The notes: generated by a model not told the origin, from the letters alone. A DNA stretch of 64,000 bases from Chloroflexota bacterium (GCA_016860845.1 BOKF01000014.1:128084-192083), one strand, 5' to 3'. Counted from the first letter of the stretch, positions 28,639 through 37,850 are shown. Made by a program: numbers and translations.

Positions 28639-29865
28639 ATGACTCGCATTGGCCGCATCTTCTGGCATGAATATTGGGGACACATCACCCGGCGCAGCTA
28701 CTTGCTGTTTACGTTCGGTTTTCCCGTCTTTTTTATGACCGTACCCCTCGCCGGCGGCGTGATTCTATTTCTGGCTATTCGCGCCGCCATGCCTCCTACC
28801 GACCCGCGCCCCATTGGCCTGATTGACCAACCCGGTATCCTGGCTGATTCTCCCCCACCCAGCAATCCGGTGAGCGTCGAGCGTTTTGCCAGCCCCCAGG
28901 CCGCTGCCGCCGCCCTGGCTCGCGGCAAAATCCAGGCCATTTATAATATCCAGCCCGATTATTGGGAAACTGGCGAAGTTATCATCACCTACAAGGTAGC
29001 GCCCAGCGAAGCCGTGGACAGGATGGTCACGGATTGGCTGCGCCGCCACATCCGTGCTCAAGCGCCGCCCCTCCTGCTGGCCCGCCTTGACGCCGGGGCT
29101 AACATTACCCACCGTGATTTGGTCGGGCGGCGCGGCTATTCCCTGGATGGCATGACCGAGATGGTCATTATTTACCTGTTGATCTACTTTGTCCGGCTGG
29201 GCGGCTCCTTCACCGCCGAATATATGTTTGGCAGCATCGCCAGTGAAGCGTGGGACCGCACCCTGGAAATCTTACTGACCAGTGTTTCGCCCTTACAATT
29301 CTTGCTGGGTAAACTGTTAGGGCTGCTGGCTGTCGGGTTGACCCAGTTAACCCTGTGGGGCGGCGCAGTTCTGGCGCTCAGTTTGGGCACGAGCGCCCTT
29401 TTGGGCCTGGATTTGACCGGCTTCCTGCTTACCTGGGAGCATTTAGGGTTATTGGTTAGCATGCTGCTGGCGGCCTACGTCCTCGACCAGATGTTGGCGG
29501 CCGGGCTGGGCCTGGTCCGTGTCAGCGGGGGCGCCGGTTCCATGCTCTTCAGCACCATCAACGCCATCGTTGGTCTCGGTTTGCTTTATGCCACCTACTT
29601 TGTGCCGCGCAATCCGCACACCCTTCTGGCTGTTGCGGCCAGTCTCTTTCCTTTGACCGCGCCGGTCGTGCTGCTCGTGCGGGTCGTAGTCACGGAAGTA
29701 CCAGCGTGGCAAGTCACTCTGAGCCAAATCCTGTTATGGGGGAGCAGCGTGGCCAGTCTCTTCTGGCTGCGCCGGCTGCTGCAAACCAACCTGGTTGCTC
29801 ATGCCACTCCTTTCAGTTTCCATCTCTGGCTCAAACAAAAATTCGCCCGATCAAAAAATACTTAA
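28639..29865 (+). CDS. ABC-2 type permease (NatB-like)
   Basis: The 408-residue membrane protein has a first helix near 25-48, an extracytoplasmic domain of about 150 residues with an ALARGKIQAIYNI-type segment, then about five closely spaced helices from residue 180 on and a basic C-terminus. This layout is the NatB/ABC-2 permease pattern, and it pairs with the ATPase upstream. A second permease with the same plan is at 41233-42465 without its own ATPase. ATG 28639 has no clear ribosome site. Confidence 0.9.
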   Translation: MTRIGRIFWHEYWGHITRRSYLLFTFGFPVFFMTVPLAGGVILFLAIRAAMPPTDPRPIGLIDQPGILADSPPPSNPVSVERFASPQAAAAALARGKIQAIYNIQPDYWETGEVIITYKVAPSEAVDRMVTDWLRRHIRAQAPPLLLARLDAGANITHRDLVGRRGYSLDGMTEMVIIYLLIYFVRLGGSFTAEYMFGSIASEAWDRTLEILLTSVSPLQFLLGKLLGLLAVGLTQLTLWGGAVLALSLGTSALLGLDLTGFLLTWEHLGLLVSMLLAAYVLDQMLAAGLGLVRVSGGAGSMLFSTINAIVGLGLLYATYFVPRNPHTLLAVAASLFPLTAPVVLLVRVVVTEVPAWQVTLSQILLWGSSVASLFWLRRLLQTNLVAHATPFSFHLWLKQKFARSKNT

Positions 29866-29964
29866 AACAACCCGGTCCATTTTTAAAAATTTGGGCTTGG
29901 GGGTAACATTACCCCACAACGTATAGTGTAAAGCATCTGGCTAGTTTGTTACTTCCGCTCCCAT

Positions 29965-29990
29965 TTTACGCTTCACGTTTCACGCTGCTG
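29965..29990 (+). repeat. CTTCACG-type heptamers upstream of mdh
   Basis: TTTACG, CTTCACG and TTTCACG in tandem, the same heptamer family as the arrays at 31016 and 31486. A 7-bp perfect hairpin GGGGTAA-CA-TTACCCC lies further upstream at 29900-29915. Confidence 0.6.
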
Positions 29991-30025
29991 CAAATCAATT
30001 TCACCGGCATAAGGAGGATATATTC

Positions 30026-31012
30026 ATGAGTAAACTGGTCAAAGTTGCCGTCACCGGCGCAGCCGGACAGATTGGCTATGCCCTGATCTTTCGCCTGGTT
30101 TCGGGCGAAATTTTTGGGCATGATACCCGTGTGGCCCTGCACCTGCTGGAAGTGACCCCGGTTTTAAAGGCGCTGGAGGGAATTGCCATGGAATTGGATG
30201 ACTGTGCCTTCCCTCTGCTCGATCATGTGGTTATCACCGACGACGCCAATGTTGCTTTTGAGGGGGTCAATTGGGCTTTGCTGGTTGGTTCCAAGCCTCG
30301 CGGCAAGGGCATGGAGCGCAGCGACTTGATTCGAGACAACGGGCCTATTTTTGTGGGCCAGGGCAAAGCACTGGCAGCCCGGGCCGCCAGTGACCTGAGA
30401 GTGCTGGTCGTCGGCAACCCGGCCAACACCAACTGTTTGATTGCCTCTAACAACGCCGAGGGCATACCTCGCGAGCGTTTCGCGGCAATGACTCAACTGG
30501 ACCACAACCGGGCCGTCAGCCAACTGGCCCAAAAGGCCGGCGTTACCGTCAACGAGGTCAGCAATGTGACCATCTGGGGCAACCACAGCCCCAGCCAGTA
30601 CCCAGACGCCGAAAATGCCAAAATCAACGGCAAGCCGGCTTACGAAGTTATCACCGACCACGACTGGCTCAGAAACGACTTTGTGACTACTGTGCAGCAG
30701 CGCGGCGCGACGGTCATCGAGGCGCGCGGGGCGTCTTCGGCAGCCTCGGCGGCCAACGCCGCCCTGAATCACGTTCAGAATATGGTCAAGAAAACACCGG
30801 CCGGCCACTGGTTTTCCTGCGCCGTTCCGTCCGATGGCAGCTACGGTGTGGAGGAGGGCTTGATCTTTTCCTTCCCCATTGTCAGCGATGGCCAGGGCGG
30901 CTACAGCATTGTCCGGGGCCTGTCCATGAGCGACTGGGCCAAAGAGCAATTTGCCATCACCCTACAAGAGCTGCGGGAAGAGCGGGCAGTGGTAGCGGAT
31001 TTGTTGAAGTAA
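30026..31012 (+). CDS. mdh: Malate dehydrogenase
   Basis: The 328-residue enzyme interconverts malate and oxaloacetate with NAD in the TCA cycle. It belongs to the group with the long cytosolic-type form: [18 protein letters not shown] (cofactor site), [18 protein letters not shown] (substrate loop with Arg), [20 protein letters not shown] and the catalytic His in [13 protein letters not shown] strong AAGGAGG ribosome site precedes ATG 30026. Gene length and residues are normal. Confidence 0.97.
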   Translation: MSKLVKVAVTGAAGQIGYALIFRLVSGEIFGHDTRVALHLLEVTPVLKALEGIAMELDDCAFPLLDHVVITDDANVAFEGVNWALLVGSKPRGKGMERSDLIRDNGPIFVGQGKALAARAASDLRVLVVGNPANTNCLIASNNAEGIPRERFAAMTQLDHNRAVSQLAQKAGVTVNEVSNVTIWGNHSPSQYPDAENAKINGKPAYEVITDHDWLRNDFVTTVQQRGATVIEARGASSAASAANAALNHVQNMVKKTPAGHWFSCAVPSDGSYGVEEGLIFSFPIVSDGQGGYSIVRGLSMSDWAKEQFAITLQELREERAVVADLLK

Positions 31013-31015
31013 AAT

Positions 31016-31052
31016 CGTAGAGCGTAGGGCGTAAAGCGTGGAGCGTAAGGCG
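31016..31052. repeat. Heptamer array CGTARRG x5 (left of four-helix gene)
   Basis: CGTAGAG, CGTAGGG, CGTAAAG, CGTGGAG and CGTAAGG in tandem. The next gene's GTG start (31038) and first four codons lie inside it. The array at 31486-31521 is the same heptamer in inverse orientation. Confidence 0.85.
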
Positions 31053-31436
31053 GCTGCTAAAGTAGAGCTTGCTCAAACTTATAAAGAACTTCAGGTTTAT
31101 CAATTAGCCTTTGAGTCGGCAATGCGTATTTATGAGCTTTCCAAAAGGTGGCCGTCTGAGGAGGAATATGCCTTAATTGACCAAATCCGGCGCTCTTCTC
31201 GCTCGGTCTGTGGGAATATCGCCGAAGCTTGGCGAAAACGTCGGTATCCTGCTCATTTTGTCAGTAAGTTGAGCGACGCAGATACTGAAGCTACCGAAAC
31301 CGAGGTATGGCTGGAGTTTGCATTACGCTGTAGCTACATCTCAAATGCCGACCACACCCAATTGGCCGATAATTATGACCATGTTTGCCGGATGTTGAGC
31401 AAAATGATGACCAACCCTGAAAGCTGGTGTAAATAA
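31038..31436 (+). CDS. Four-helix bundle protein (23S rRNA intervening-sequence type)
   Basis: The 132-residue protein belongs to the four-helix-bundle/S23 family, encoded in intervening sequences of some 23S rRNA genes and widely elsewhere. Landmarks are LQVYQLAFESAMRIYELSK (17-35), YALIDQIRRSSRSVCGNIAEAW and a late VWLEFALRCSYIS segment. Its function is not known. The start is GTG 31038 within the left heptamer array, so the first residues MERKA come from repeat sequence; the family core starts near residue 12. Heptamer arrays flank the gene in inverted orientation. Confidence 0.9.
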   Translation: MERKAAAKVELAQTYKELQVYQLAFESAMRIYELSKRWPSEEEYALIDQIRRSSRSVCGNIAEAWRKRRYPAHFVSKLSDADTEATETEVWLEFALRCSYISNADHTQLADNYDHVCRMLSKMMTNPESWCK

Positions 31437-31485
31437 GCTAATTTAAAGCATTGTACTCTTATGTGAAGTTCGAAGCGCTTTGCCT

Positions 31486-31521
31486 CTTACGCTTTACGCT
31501 CTACACTTCACGCTCCACGCT
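31486..31521. repeat. Heptamer array CTYYACG x5 (right of four-helix gene)
   Basis: CTTACG, CTTTACG, CTCTACA, CTTCACG and CTCCACG in tandem, the inverse complement of the left array at 31016-31052. It ends 13 bp before the hemC start codon. Confidence 0.85.
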
Positions 31522-31534
31522 GTCAAAATTACCG

Positions 31535-32482
31535 ATGAACCCAAAAAAGACGCTAATTATTGGCTCACGCCGGTCGCTGTTGGCCCAAACCCAAACGAAT
31601 ATTGTCCGGGATCTGCTGCTGGCCGCCTGGGATAACCTGTCTGTGGAAATTGTGTTCATGGACACCCAGGGCGATCTCAACCGGCACGATCCGCTGCCAG
31701 CCATTGGCGGCAAAGGGCTGTTTACGGCGGAATTGGAGGCGGCGCTGGGTGAGGGCCGGATTGACCTGGCCGTGCACAGCCTCAAAGATTTACCGGTTGA
31801 AGACAGCCCTGGCTTGACCGTCGCCGCGGTGCCGGAGCGGGCCGACACCCAGGACATGTTGATCTCGCGCCGGGCATCGCGCCTGGAAGAGCTGCCCCCC
31901 CATGCAGTGGTCGGCACCAGCAGCCTGCGCCGGGCCGCCCAAATTTTGGCTCTGCGTCCCAATCTCCAGATCAAAGATATTCGCGGCAACGTAGACACGC
32001 GCCTGCGGAAATTAGACGATCCCGCCTTTGGCTACGACGCCATTTTGCTGGCCCGCGCCGGCCTGTTCCGCCTGGGACATACCGCCCTGGCCCACGCTCA
32101 CCCCATTCCGCACAGCGCTATCCTGCCCGCGCCGGGCCAGGGCGCGTTGGGCATCCAGGCCCGCGCTGCTGACACTGACACCCGGCGTTACCTGCAAGCG
32201 CTGGAACATTCATCCACCCGCGCGGCCGTGACCGCCGAGCGCGCCTTTCTGGCCGGGTTAGGGGGAGGCTGCTCCCTGCCGGTGGCGGCGCTGGGCGTCG
32301 TCGAGGATGATTACCTGGCTTTACAAGCTTTGGTCGCCACCCCGGACGGCCGGCGAGTTATCCATGTCAGCGGCAGCGCCCCCAGCGAGGCGGCCCAGGT
32401 ATTAGGCCGGCAGCTCGCCGCCGAGGCGCTGGCGCAAGGGGCCAAAGAACTGCTGTCACTCTTTCCAAACCAAATATTGTAA
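31535..32482 (+). CDS. hemC: Porphobilinogen deaminase (hydroxymethylbilane synthase)
   Basis: The enzyme joins four porphobilinogens into hydroxymethylbilane in tetrapyrrole synthesis. The 315-residue product has HSLKDLP (81-87, catalytic Asp84-85 region), GTSSLRRAAQ, DIRGNVDTRL, APGQGALGIQ and the dipyrromethane cofactor Cys246 in GLGGGCSLP. ATG 31535 fits the family start (KKTLIIGSRRS); the frame reaches back to 31451 through the heptamer array, which I exclude. Ribosome site is weak. hemD follows after a palindrome. Confidence 0.97.
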   Translation: MNPKKTLIIGSRRSLLAQTQTNIVRDLLLAAWDNLSVEIVFMDTQGDLNRHDPLPAIGGKGLFTAELEAALGEGRIDLAVHSLKDLPVEDSPGLTVAAVPERADTQDMLISRRASRLEELPPHAVVGTSSLRRAAQILALRPNLQIKDIRGNVDTRLRKLDDPAFGYDAILLARAGLFRLGHTALAHAHPIPHSAILPAPGQGALGIQARAADTDTRRYLQALEHSSTRAAVTAERAFLAGLGGGCSLPVAALGVVEDDYLALQALVATPDGRRVIHVSGSAPSEAAQVLGRQLAAEALAQGAKELLSLFPNQIL

Positions 32483-32490
32483 ATCCATTA

Positions 32491-32520
32491 AGGAGTGCAA
32501 AAGTGCACTTTTGCACTCCT
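32491..32520. terminator. Perfect 30-bp palindrome between hemC and hemD
   Basis: AGGAGTGCAAAAGTG and its exact complement with no loop. It belongs to the GGAGTNNAAAAGTGC family (also 33525 and 53624). The lack of a T-run makes termination uncertain, and it may be a processing or attenuation site between hemC and hemD. Confidence 0.75.
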
Positions 32521-32536
32521 CATCCAGAATATTACT

Positions 32537-33376
32537 ATGACTCTAAACCAAAATAACTCTCATCCCCTGGCCGGCTTGTGGGTGCTGGTTACACGGCCCG
32601 CCCACCAGTCGGCTGATTTTATCGCCGCCCTGCGCAGCCTGGGCGCTGAACCCATCGCCTTCCCCACCATCGAAATCGTGCCCCTCGAAGATACGGCTCC
32701 CCTGGACGAAGCCATCCGGCAGATTGCTTCCGGGTCTCTTGTAAATGAGGCTACACCCCCCCGCGACCTCGCCTCTTCGCCTCACCCAGCCTATCACTGG
32801 CTGGTCCTGACCAGCGCCAATGGGGTGACTGCCTGGTGGGACCGGCTGGAGGCGGCCGGTCTCGATGCGCGCTGCCTGGCCGGGGTTAAAATTGCCGCCA
32901 TTGGCCCGGCTACCGCGGCCGCTTTAAAGCAGCGGAGCATTATCCCCGACCTGGTGCCGGAGGTCTACACCGCCGAAGGCATCCTGGAGGCGTTTGACCG
33001 CCTCGGACCGGTGGCGGGCCGGCGTTTCTTGCTGGCCCGCGCCGACATCGCCCGCCGTGCTCTGGCCAAAGGGCTGGTCGCCCGGGGGGCGCAGGTGGAT
33101 GAAATTGCTTCCTATCGAACCGTGCCTGTCTCCAGCGGGCCGCTACCACCCGCAGCGGATATTATCACCTTCACCAGTTCGTCAACCGTGCAGGGCTTTG
33201 TCAACTGCCTGGCCGGACGCTCCCCCGCCGAAGTGGTGCAGCGCAGCCAGGTGGTCTGCATTGGTCCGATCACCGCTGCCACGGCCCAGGAATTGGGTGT
33301 GCCGGTCACGGCGGTAGCCGAGGAGTACACCATCGAAGGGCTGCTGGCCATGCTAAAGAGTCTGGTACAAAAATAA
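32537..33376 (+). CDS. hemD: Uroporphyrinogen-III synthase
   Basis: HemD closes and inverts the linear tetrapyrrole to uroporphyrinogen III. The 279-residue protein has the loose family pattern: VLVTRPAHQSADFIAALRSLGAEP, FPTIEI, WLVLTSANGV, VKIAAIGPATAAAL, RFLLARADIAR and DIITFTSSSTVQGF. Residues about 66-86 (GSLVNEATPPRDLASSPHPA) are an extra low-complexity insert where family members have a short turn; its DNA is C-rich with CGCCTCTTCGCCTC and may come from a repeat. Start ATG 32537 fits the family; the first ten residues are extra. It follows hemC by 54 bp. Confidence 0.93.
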   Translation: MTLNQNNSHPLAGLWVLVTRPAHQSADFIAALRSLGAEPIAFPTIEIVPLEDTAPLDEAIRQIASGSLVNEATPPRDLASSPHPAYHWLVLTSANGVTAWWDRLEAAGLDARCLAGVKIAAIGPATAAALKQRSIIPDLVPEVYTAEGILEAFDRLGPVAGRRFLLARADIARRALAKGLVARGAQVDEIASYRTVPVSSGPLPPAADIITFTSSSTVQGFVNCLAGRSPAEVVQRSQVVCIGPITAATAQELGVPVTAVAEEYTIEGLLAMLKSLVQK

Positions 33377-33400
33377 TTCTTTCGTAACTGCTTTGGCTAG

Positions 33401-33477
33401 AGGTGACTGGCACTTGGTTAGGGAACAGTCTGTCCACTTTTAGTCACTTCACCAGAGGAAAAAAGTGCCAGTCACCT
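33401..33477. repeat. Inverted repeat with GGTGACTGGCACTT ends (copy 2)
   Basis: AGGTGACTGGCACTT and AAGTGCCAGTCACCT are perfect 15-bp complementary ends around about 47 bp. It is related to the copy at 12875-12955 (GGTGACAGGCACTT). Confidence 0.88.
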
Positions 33478-33524
33478 GAGTAGTCCCACTCTTTCTTCCT
33501 AATTAACCGACCATCTAACATCTG

Positions 33525-33572
33525 AAATCGAGGAGTCCAAAGTGCGCTTTGGACTCCTCGATTTTTCTTTTA
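33525..33572 (+). terminator. Strong Rho-independent terminator after hemD
   Basis: An 18-bp perfect stem, AAATCGAGGAGTCCAAAG with its complement, closes a four-base TGCG loop and is followed by TTTTCTTTT. It separates the hem genes from the carotenoid cluster. Confidence 0.88.
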
Positions 33573-33599
33573 AACAGGTTTCCAGGAGGTCTATCGAAA

Positions 33600-33637
33600 T
33601 TTACAATTTTGTACAATTTATAGATAATCTCTGTACA
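33600..33637 (+). promoter_or_regulatory. Carotenoid cluster promoter with two TGTACA operators
   Basis: TTTACA (33600-33605), 17 bp, GATAAT (33623-33628). The palindrome TGTACA occurs twice: inside the spacer (33610-33615) and just after the -10 (33632-33637), 22 bp centre to centre, which is two helical turns. Repressors of the MerR/LitR/CarH light-response type control crt genes in other bacteria from such positions; naming the regulator here is inference, and no such gene is in the window. Confidence 0.65.
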
Positions 33638-33745
33638 AAATATTGATTTCTTAAATGCAAACGCTGATGAGCTGCGTATTATTAGATGTAGACTTCTCTC
33701 CTAGCTCAGGTCTGCCAAATCTCAAGTTTCTAAAGGATGCTAACC

Positions 33746-34738
33746 ATGATCGAAACTGTCCACCCCTGGGAACGCATTTTGCTCGGTTTGGCCTTTGAAG
33801 CCTGGCATAGTGTCGTACACCCACCCAGCCAGCCTATCCAGGACAGCAAGCTGCTGGAAGAGTCCTATGCTCACTGCCATTCGGTCACTGCTTTGCACAG
33901 CCGCTCATTTCACCTGGCCTCGGCCTTGCTCCCGGCGCCCAAGCGGCAGGCAGCGCGGGCGCTTTATGCCTTTTGCCGCGTTACCGACGACCTGGTGGAC
34001 CGCTCAAACGGAGACGTTGAGGCGAATCTGCGCGGCTGGCGGCAGCAAGTTTCCACCTGGCATCCCCCTGCCGACGACCTGGTCGCGGTGGCCTGGGCCG
34101 ATACCCGCGCCCGCTACCATATTCCCCAGCGCTACGTCGAGCAGCTCATCGAGGGGGTAGGCCGCGATTTACGCCAGAGCCGCTACGATACTTTTGAGGA
34201 TTTGACTACCTACTGCTACGGCGTGGCTTCAACCGTGGGGCTGATGAGCATGCACATCACCGGCTTTGCCGGCCCGGAAGCCATTTCATACGCCATCAAA
34301 TTGGGCGTGGCGCTGCAATTAACCAATATCCTGCGGGATGTGGGTGAGGATTGGCGGGCCGGACGAGTTTATCTGCCGCAAGAAGACCTGGCTGCTTTCA
34401 ACCTGAACGAGGCCGACCTGGCCGCCGGCAGGGTAGATGAGCGCTGGCGAGCTTTTATGCGTTTCCAAATCGCGCGGACACGCCGCTTGTACGCCGAGGC
34501 TCAACCGGGAATTGCCCTGCTCAACCCGGATGGCCGCTTTGCCATCGCCGCCGCTGCCGGCCTTTACAGCGCCATCCTCGACGACATTGAGGCCCATGAT
34601 TTTGATGTTTTCGGGCGGCGAGCGCATGTCAGCGGCTGGGGTAAACTGCGCCGCTTGCCGGGCATCTGGTGGCAGAGCACGGGCCGTCCCTGGACGACTA
34701 AAAGCATACCCTTGACATCCCTGGTTGCTGCCCAGTAA
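33746..34738 (+). CDS. crtB: Phytoene synthase
   Basis: CrtB condenses two geranylgeranyl diphosphates to phytoene. The 330-residue protein has the two Asp-rich motifs, VTDDLVD near residue 90 and [14 protein letters not shown] near 200, plus [13 protein letters not shown] and [12 protein letters not shown] 33746 is preferred: AAGG lies ten bases upstream, while for ATG 33737 it would be too close. It is the first gene of a crtB-crtI-oxygenase cluster behind the promoter at 33600. Leader of about 110 nt shows no structure I recognise. Confidence 0.95.
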   Translation: MIETVHPWERILLGLAFEAWHSVVHPPSQPIQDSKLLEESYAHCHSVTALHSRSFHLASALLPAPKRQAARALYAFCRVTDDLVDRSNGDVEANLRGWRQQVSTWHPPADDLVAVAWADTRARYHIPQRYVEQLIEGVGRDLRQSRYDTFEDLTTYCYGVASTVGLMSMHITGFAGPEAISYAIKLGVALQLTNILRDVGEDWRAGRVYLPQEDLAAFNLNEADLAAGRVDERWRAFMRFQIARTRRLYAEAQPGIALLNPDGRFAIAAAAGLYSAILDDIEAHDFDVFGRRAHVSGWGKLRRLPGIWWQSTGRPWTTKSIPLTSLVAAQ

Positions 34739-34796
34739 TCTCAACTGAGCAGCCTCAATTTCACGTTTTGAAAAGGACAAGTTGGAGGGAGATTTT

Positions 34797-36326
34797 GTGA
34801 AAAAGAAAATCATCGTTATCGGCAGCGGTTTCGGCGGGCTGGGCGCGGCCATTCGCCTGGCCGCCAAAGGCCACCAGGTCGAGATTTTTGAAAAGCGTGA
34901 CAAGCTGGGCGGTCGCGCTTACGTTTATGAGCTTAACGGTTTTAAGTTTGACGGCGGGCCGACGGTCATCACCGCACCTTACATTTTTGATGAAATTTTT
35001 GAAGCCGCCGGCCGTCACCGCGAAGATTATTTTAAGCTGGTCGCCCTTAACCCGTTTTATCGAATTTTCAATCACGAGGGGCGCTATTTTGATTACCATC
35101 ACGAGCTGCAACCGACCCTGGCCGAGATTGATCGCTGGAATCCGGCTGATAAGCAGGGTTACGAACAGATGGTTGGGCGCATTGATGCCATTTTTCGCCG
35201 TTTTATGCAGTTCACCGACAAGCCCTTCCTGAAATTGGGGGATATGCTAGCCATCCTGCCCGACGCGATCAAGATGCAATCGTACCTGGGCATGCATCGT
35301 TATGTCTCCCAATTTATCAAGGATGAGTTTCTACGCCGGGTTTTCTCTTTCCACCCCTTACTGATCGGCGGCAATCCCTTCAGCACTCCCTCGCTCTACG
35401 CCCTGATCCAGAGCTTTGAACGCAAGTGGGGTGTCCATTATGCGCTCGGCGGAACCGGAGCGATTGTGCAAGCCTTTGGCCGCTTATTTGACGAACTGGG
35501 AGGAACCGTCCATTTTAATGCCGAAGTAGCCGAAATCCTGATCAATAACCGGAAAGCCGGCGGTGTTCGCCTGGCCGATGGGACGGTCCATCACGCCGAC
35601 GAGATCATCTCCAACGCCGATGTCCCTTTTACCTATCGCCAGCTCATCCCTGCTGAATTTCGGCGCAAGTACACTGACCATAAAATCGAAACGATGAAGT
35701 ACAGCATGTCGCTGTTTGTCATTTATTTCGGCACCAAGCGGCGCTATACCAACTCGGCTCTCAGCCACCACAACATTATTGTCAACGAGCGCTACAAAGG
35801 TTTGCTGCACGACATCTTCAACAAGCACCACCTGCCCGAAGATTTCTCGCTTTACCTGCATATGCCCACCATCACCGACCCGTCTATTGCCCCGCCGGGT
35901 TGCGAGCTGTTTTATGTCCTTGCGCCTGTGCCGCACCTTGGCTCTGGCATAGATTGGACAAAGATGGCTCAGCCCTTTCGTAACAAGATCATGCAGTTCC
36001 TGGAAGACAACTACCTGCCCCATTTGCAAACCAATCTCATTGCCGAGCACACCATTGACCCCCTCCACTTCCAAAATACGTTGAACAGCTACCAGGGAGC
36101 GGCCTTCTCGGTCCAGCCGACCTTACTGCAATCGGCCTGGTTCCGGCCTCATAATCGCTCCGAGGAATTTGAGAATCTGTACTTTGTCGGGGCAGGGACG
36201 CATCCCGGCGCCGGGGTTCCGGCGGTGTTATCGTCGGGTAAAATTGCGGCCGAGTTGATTGATCCGACTCCGGCTATGGTCACAGCCCAAACCGGCTTAA
36301 AGCCCCGCTACGCGGCTCAGATTTAG
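34797..36326 (+). CDS. crtI: Phytoene desaturase (CrtI type)
   Basis: The 509-residue FAD enzyme has the dinucleotide motif [20 protein letters not shown] (6-25), [17 protein letters not shown], and the C-terminal [19 protein letters not shown] motif typical of bacterial phytoene dehydrogenases. It introduces double bases of the polyene, giving lycopene or a related product; how many steps it makes is not predictable. GTG 34797 is preferred, because GGAGGGAG sits five bases upstream; the TTG at 34782 lies within that ribosome site. It follows crtB by 58 bp. Confidence 0.95.
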   Translation: MKKKIIVIGSGFGGLGAAIRLAAKGHQVEIFEKRDKLGGRAYVYELNGFKFDGGPTVITAPYIFDEIFEAAGRHREDYFKLVALNPFYRIFNHEGRYFDYHHELQPTLAEIDRWNPADKQGYEQMVGRIDAIFRRFMQFTDKPFLKLGDMLAILPDAIKMQSYLGMHRYVSQFIKDEFLRRVFSFHPLLIGGNPFSTPSLYALIQSFERKWGVHYALGGTGAIVQAFGRLFDELGGTVHFNAEVAEILINNRKAGGVRLADGTVHHADEIISNADVPFTYRQLIPAEFRRKYTDHKIETMKYSMSLFVIYFGTKRRYTNSALSHHNIIVNERYKGLLHDIFNKHHLPEDFSLYLHMPTITDPSIAPPGCELFYVLAPVPHLGSGIDWTKMAQPFRNKIMQFLEDNYLPHLQTNLIAEHTIDPLHFQNTLNSYQGAAFSVQPTLLQSAWFRPHNRSEEFENLYFVGAGTHPGAGVPAVLSSGKIAAELIDPTPAMVTAQTGLKPRYAAQI

Positions 36327-36370
36327 CAGGTCAATTTGGATCTTATTACTTCTATAGAGGAAATAAATTC

Positions 36371-37795
36371 GTGGTTTCAACTGTAACATCTCCCAGCTTT
36401 GCCCTGGGCTTCACCCGCACCGAGCAAGAAATTGCCCTGGAGCGATTACCTATCCGGGGAAAAGTCCCACCCTGGCTGTCAGGCACGTTGCTGCGCAATG
36501 GGCCTGGCACGCTCGAAGTCGGCCAGGCCAAGTACCGGCACTGGTTCGATGGTCTGGCCATGCTGCATAAATTCTCTTTCCACACCGGACAGGTTGCCTA
36601 CGCCAACAAGTTTCTCGATTGCCAGGCCTTTCGCCAGGCGCAAGAGACAGGTAAAATCTCCTACTCCGAATTTGCGACCGACCCCTGCCGTTCCCTCTTT
36701 CAGCGGGTCTTTTCCATTTTTTCGCCGCAAATTACCGACAGCGCCAAGGTCAACGTGGCCCAACTGGCCGATCGTTTTGTCGCCCTGGGCGAAACGCCGC
36801 TTCAGGTGGAATTTGATCCCGAAACCCTGGCTTCTGTTGGTGTCTTGAGTTACGAGCCAAAGCTGACCGGCCAGATGACCACCGTTCATCCTCACTTTGA
36901 GTCTGACCACAGCGCGGCCTACAACCTGGTCACCCGTTTCTCGCGGGTCAGCCATTACCGGCTTTACCGGCTGGCCGCGGGAGTCAAACCCAACCTGATC
37001 GGTTCGATTCCGGCGACTGAGCCGGCTTATCTGCACAGCTTTGGCATGAGCAAAAACTACTTCATCGTGACCGAGTTTCCGCTGGTAGTCAATCCCCTCA
37101 GTTTGCTGCTCTGGCTCAAGCCGTTCATCGAGAACTTTCGCTGGAAACCCCAACGCGGCGCTCCGTTTTACGTCCTCAATCGCCACACCGGCGAGCTGGT
37201 GGGCCGCTACGAAAGCGAGGCTTTTTTTGCTTTTCACCACATCAATGCTTTTGAACGGGGCGATGAACTGGTAGTTGACCTGGCTGCCTACCCCGACTCC
37301 TCGATCATTGATGCCTTTTACCTTAACCGGCTGCACAACCCGGCCTCAAAACTCCCCTTTGGCCAGTTACGGCGCTACCGTATCCCGCTCAAGGGTAAGA
37401 GGGTTACTTCTGAGACGCTGTCTGAGGAGTGCCTCGAACTGCCCCGCTTCGACTATGAACGGTTCAACACGCGCGGCGACTACCGCTTTGTCTACGGCAT
37501 GAGCGTCAACCGGCAGCGCCACGAGGGTTTTTACAACGCTCTGGTCAAGATTGACATTGCCGGCCAGCAGTCCATCACCTGGTATGAGGAGAACTGCTAC
37601 CCCGGCGAGCCGGTCTTTGTCAGCGCCCCGGCGGCGGTGGCCGAAGACGACGGCGTCCTCCTGTCGGTGGTACTGGACGCGGCCAAAGGCAATTCTTTTT
37701 TGCTCATCCTCGATGCCCGCACTCTGGCCGAGATTGGCCGGGCCGAAGTGCCGCAGCCTATCCTGCATGGCTATCACGGCCAGTATTTTGCTTAG
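36371..37795 (+). CDS. Carotenoid cleavage oxygenase (RPE65/CCO family)
   Basis: The 474-residue protein is a seven-bladed-propeller carotenoid oxygenase. Iron ligands are four His, seen in TTVHPHFE (H173), YLHSFGMS, AFHHINAFE and the C-terminal LHGYHGQYF; the third-position Glu partners are also present. The N-terminal half has the PPWLSGTLLRNGPG entry segment. It cleaves a carotenoid double bond to give apocarotenoids, possibly retinal. GTG 36371 has GAGGAAA upstream. It follows crtI by 44 bp in the same direction. No rhodopsin or lycopene cyclase is seen nearby, so the product is open. Confidence 0.95.
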   Translation: MVSTVTSPSFALGFTRTEQEIALERLPIRGKVPPWLSGTLLRNGPGTLEVGQAKYRHWFDGLAMLHKFSFHTGQVAYANKFLDCQAFRQAQETGKISYSEFATDPCRSLFQRVFSIFSPQITDSAKVNVAQLADRFVALGETPLQVEFDPETLASVGVLSYEPKLTGQMTTVHPHFESDHSAAYNLVTRFSRVSHYRLYRLAAGVKPNLIGSIPATEPAYLHSFGMSKNYFIVTEFPLVVNPLSLLLWLKPFIENFRWKPQRGAPFYVLNRHTGELVGRYESEAFFAFHHINAFERGDELVVDLAAYPDSSIIDAFYLNRLHNPASKLPFGQLRRYRIPLKGKRVTSETLSEECLELPRFDYERFNTRGDYRFVYGMSVNRQRHEGFYNALVKIDIAGQQSITWYEENCYPGEPVFVSAPAAVAEDDGVLLSVVLDAAKGNSFLLILDARTLAEIGRAEVPQPILHGYHGQYFA

Positions 37796-37850
37796 GCCGG
37801 GTTGCGTCCTGTCTCATTTCTGCTAAAATCGAGAGACACTGCAATCAGTC

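Noticed and set aside
36995..37020. GGTTCGATTCC resembling a tRNA T-loop.
   Set aside because: It lies in the coding sequence of the carotenoid oxygenase and no cloverleaf can be formed around it.
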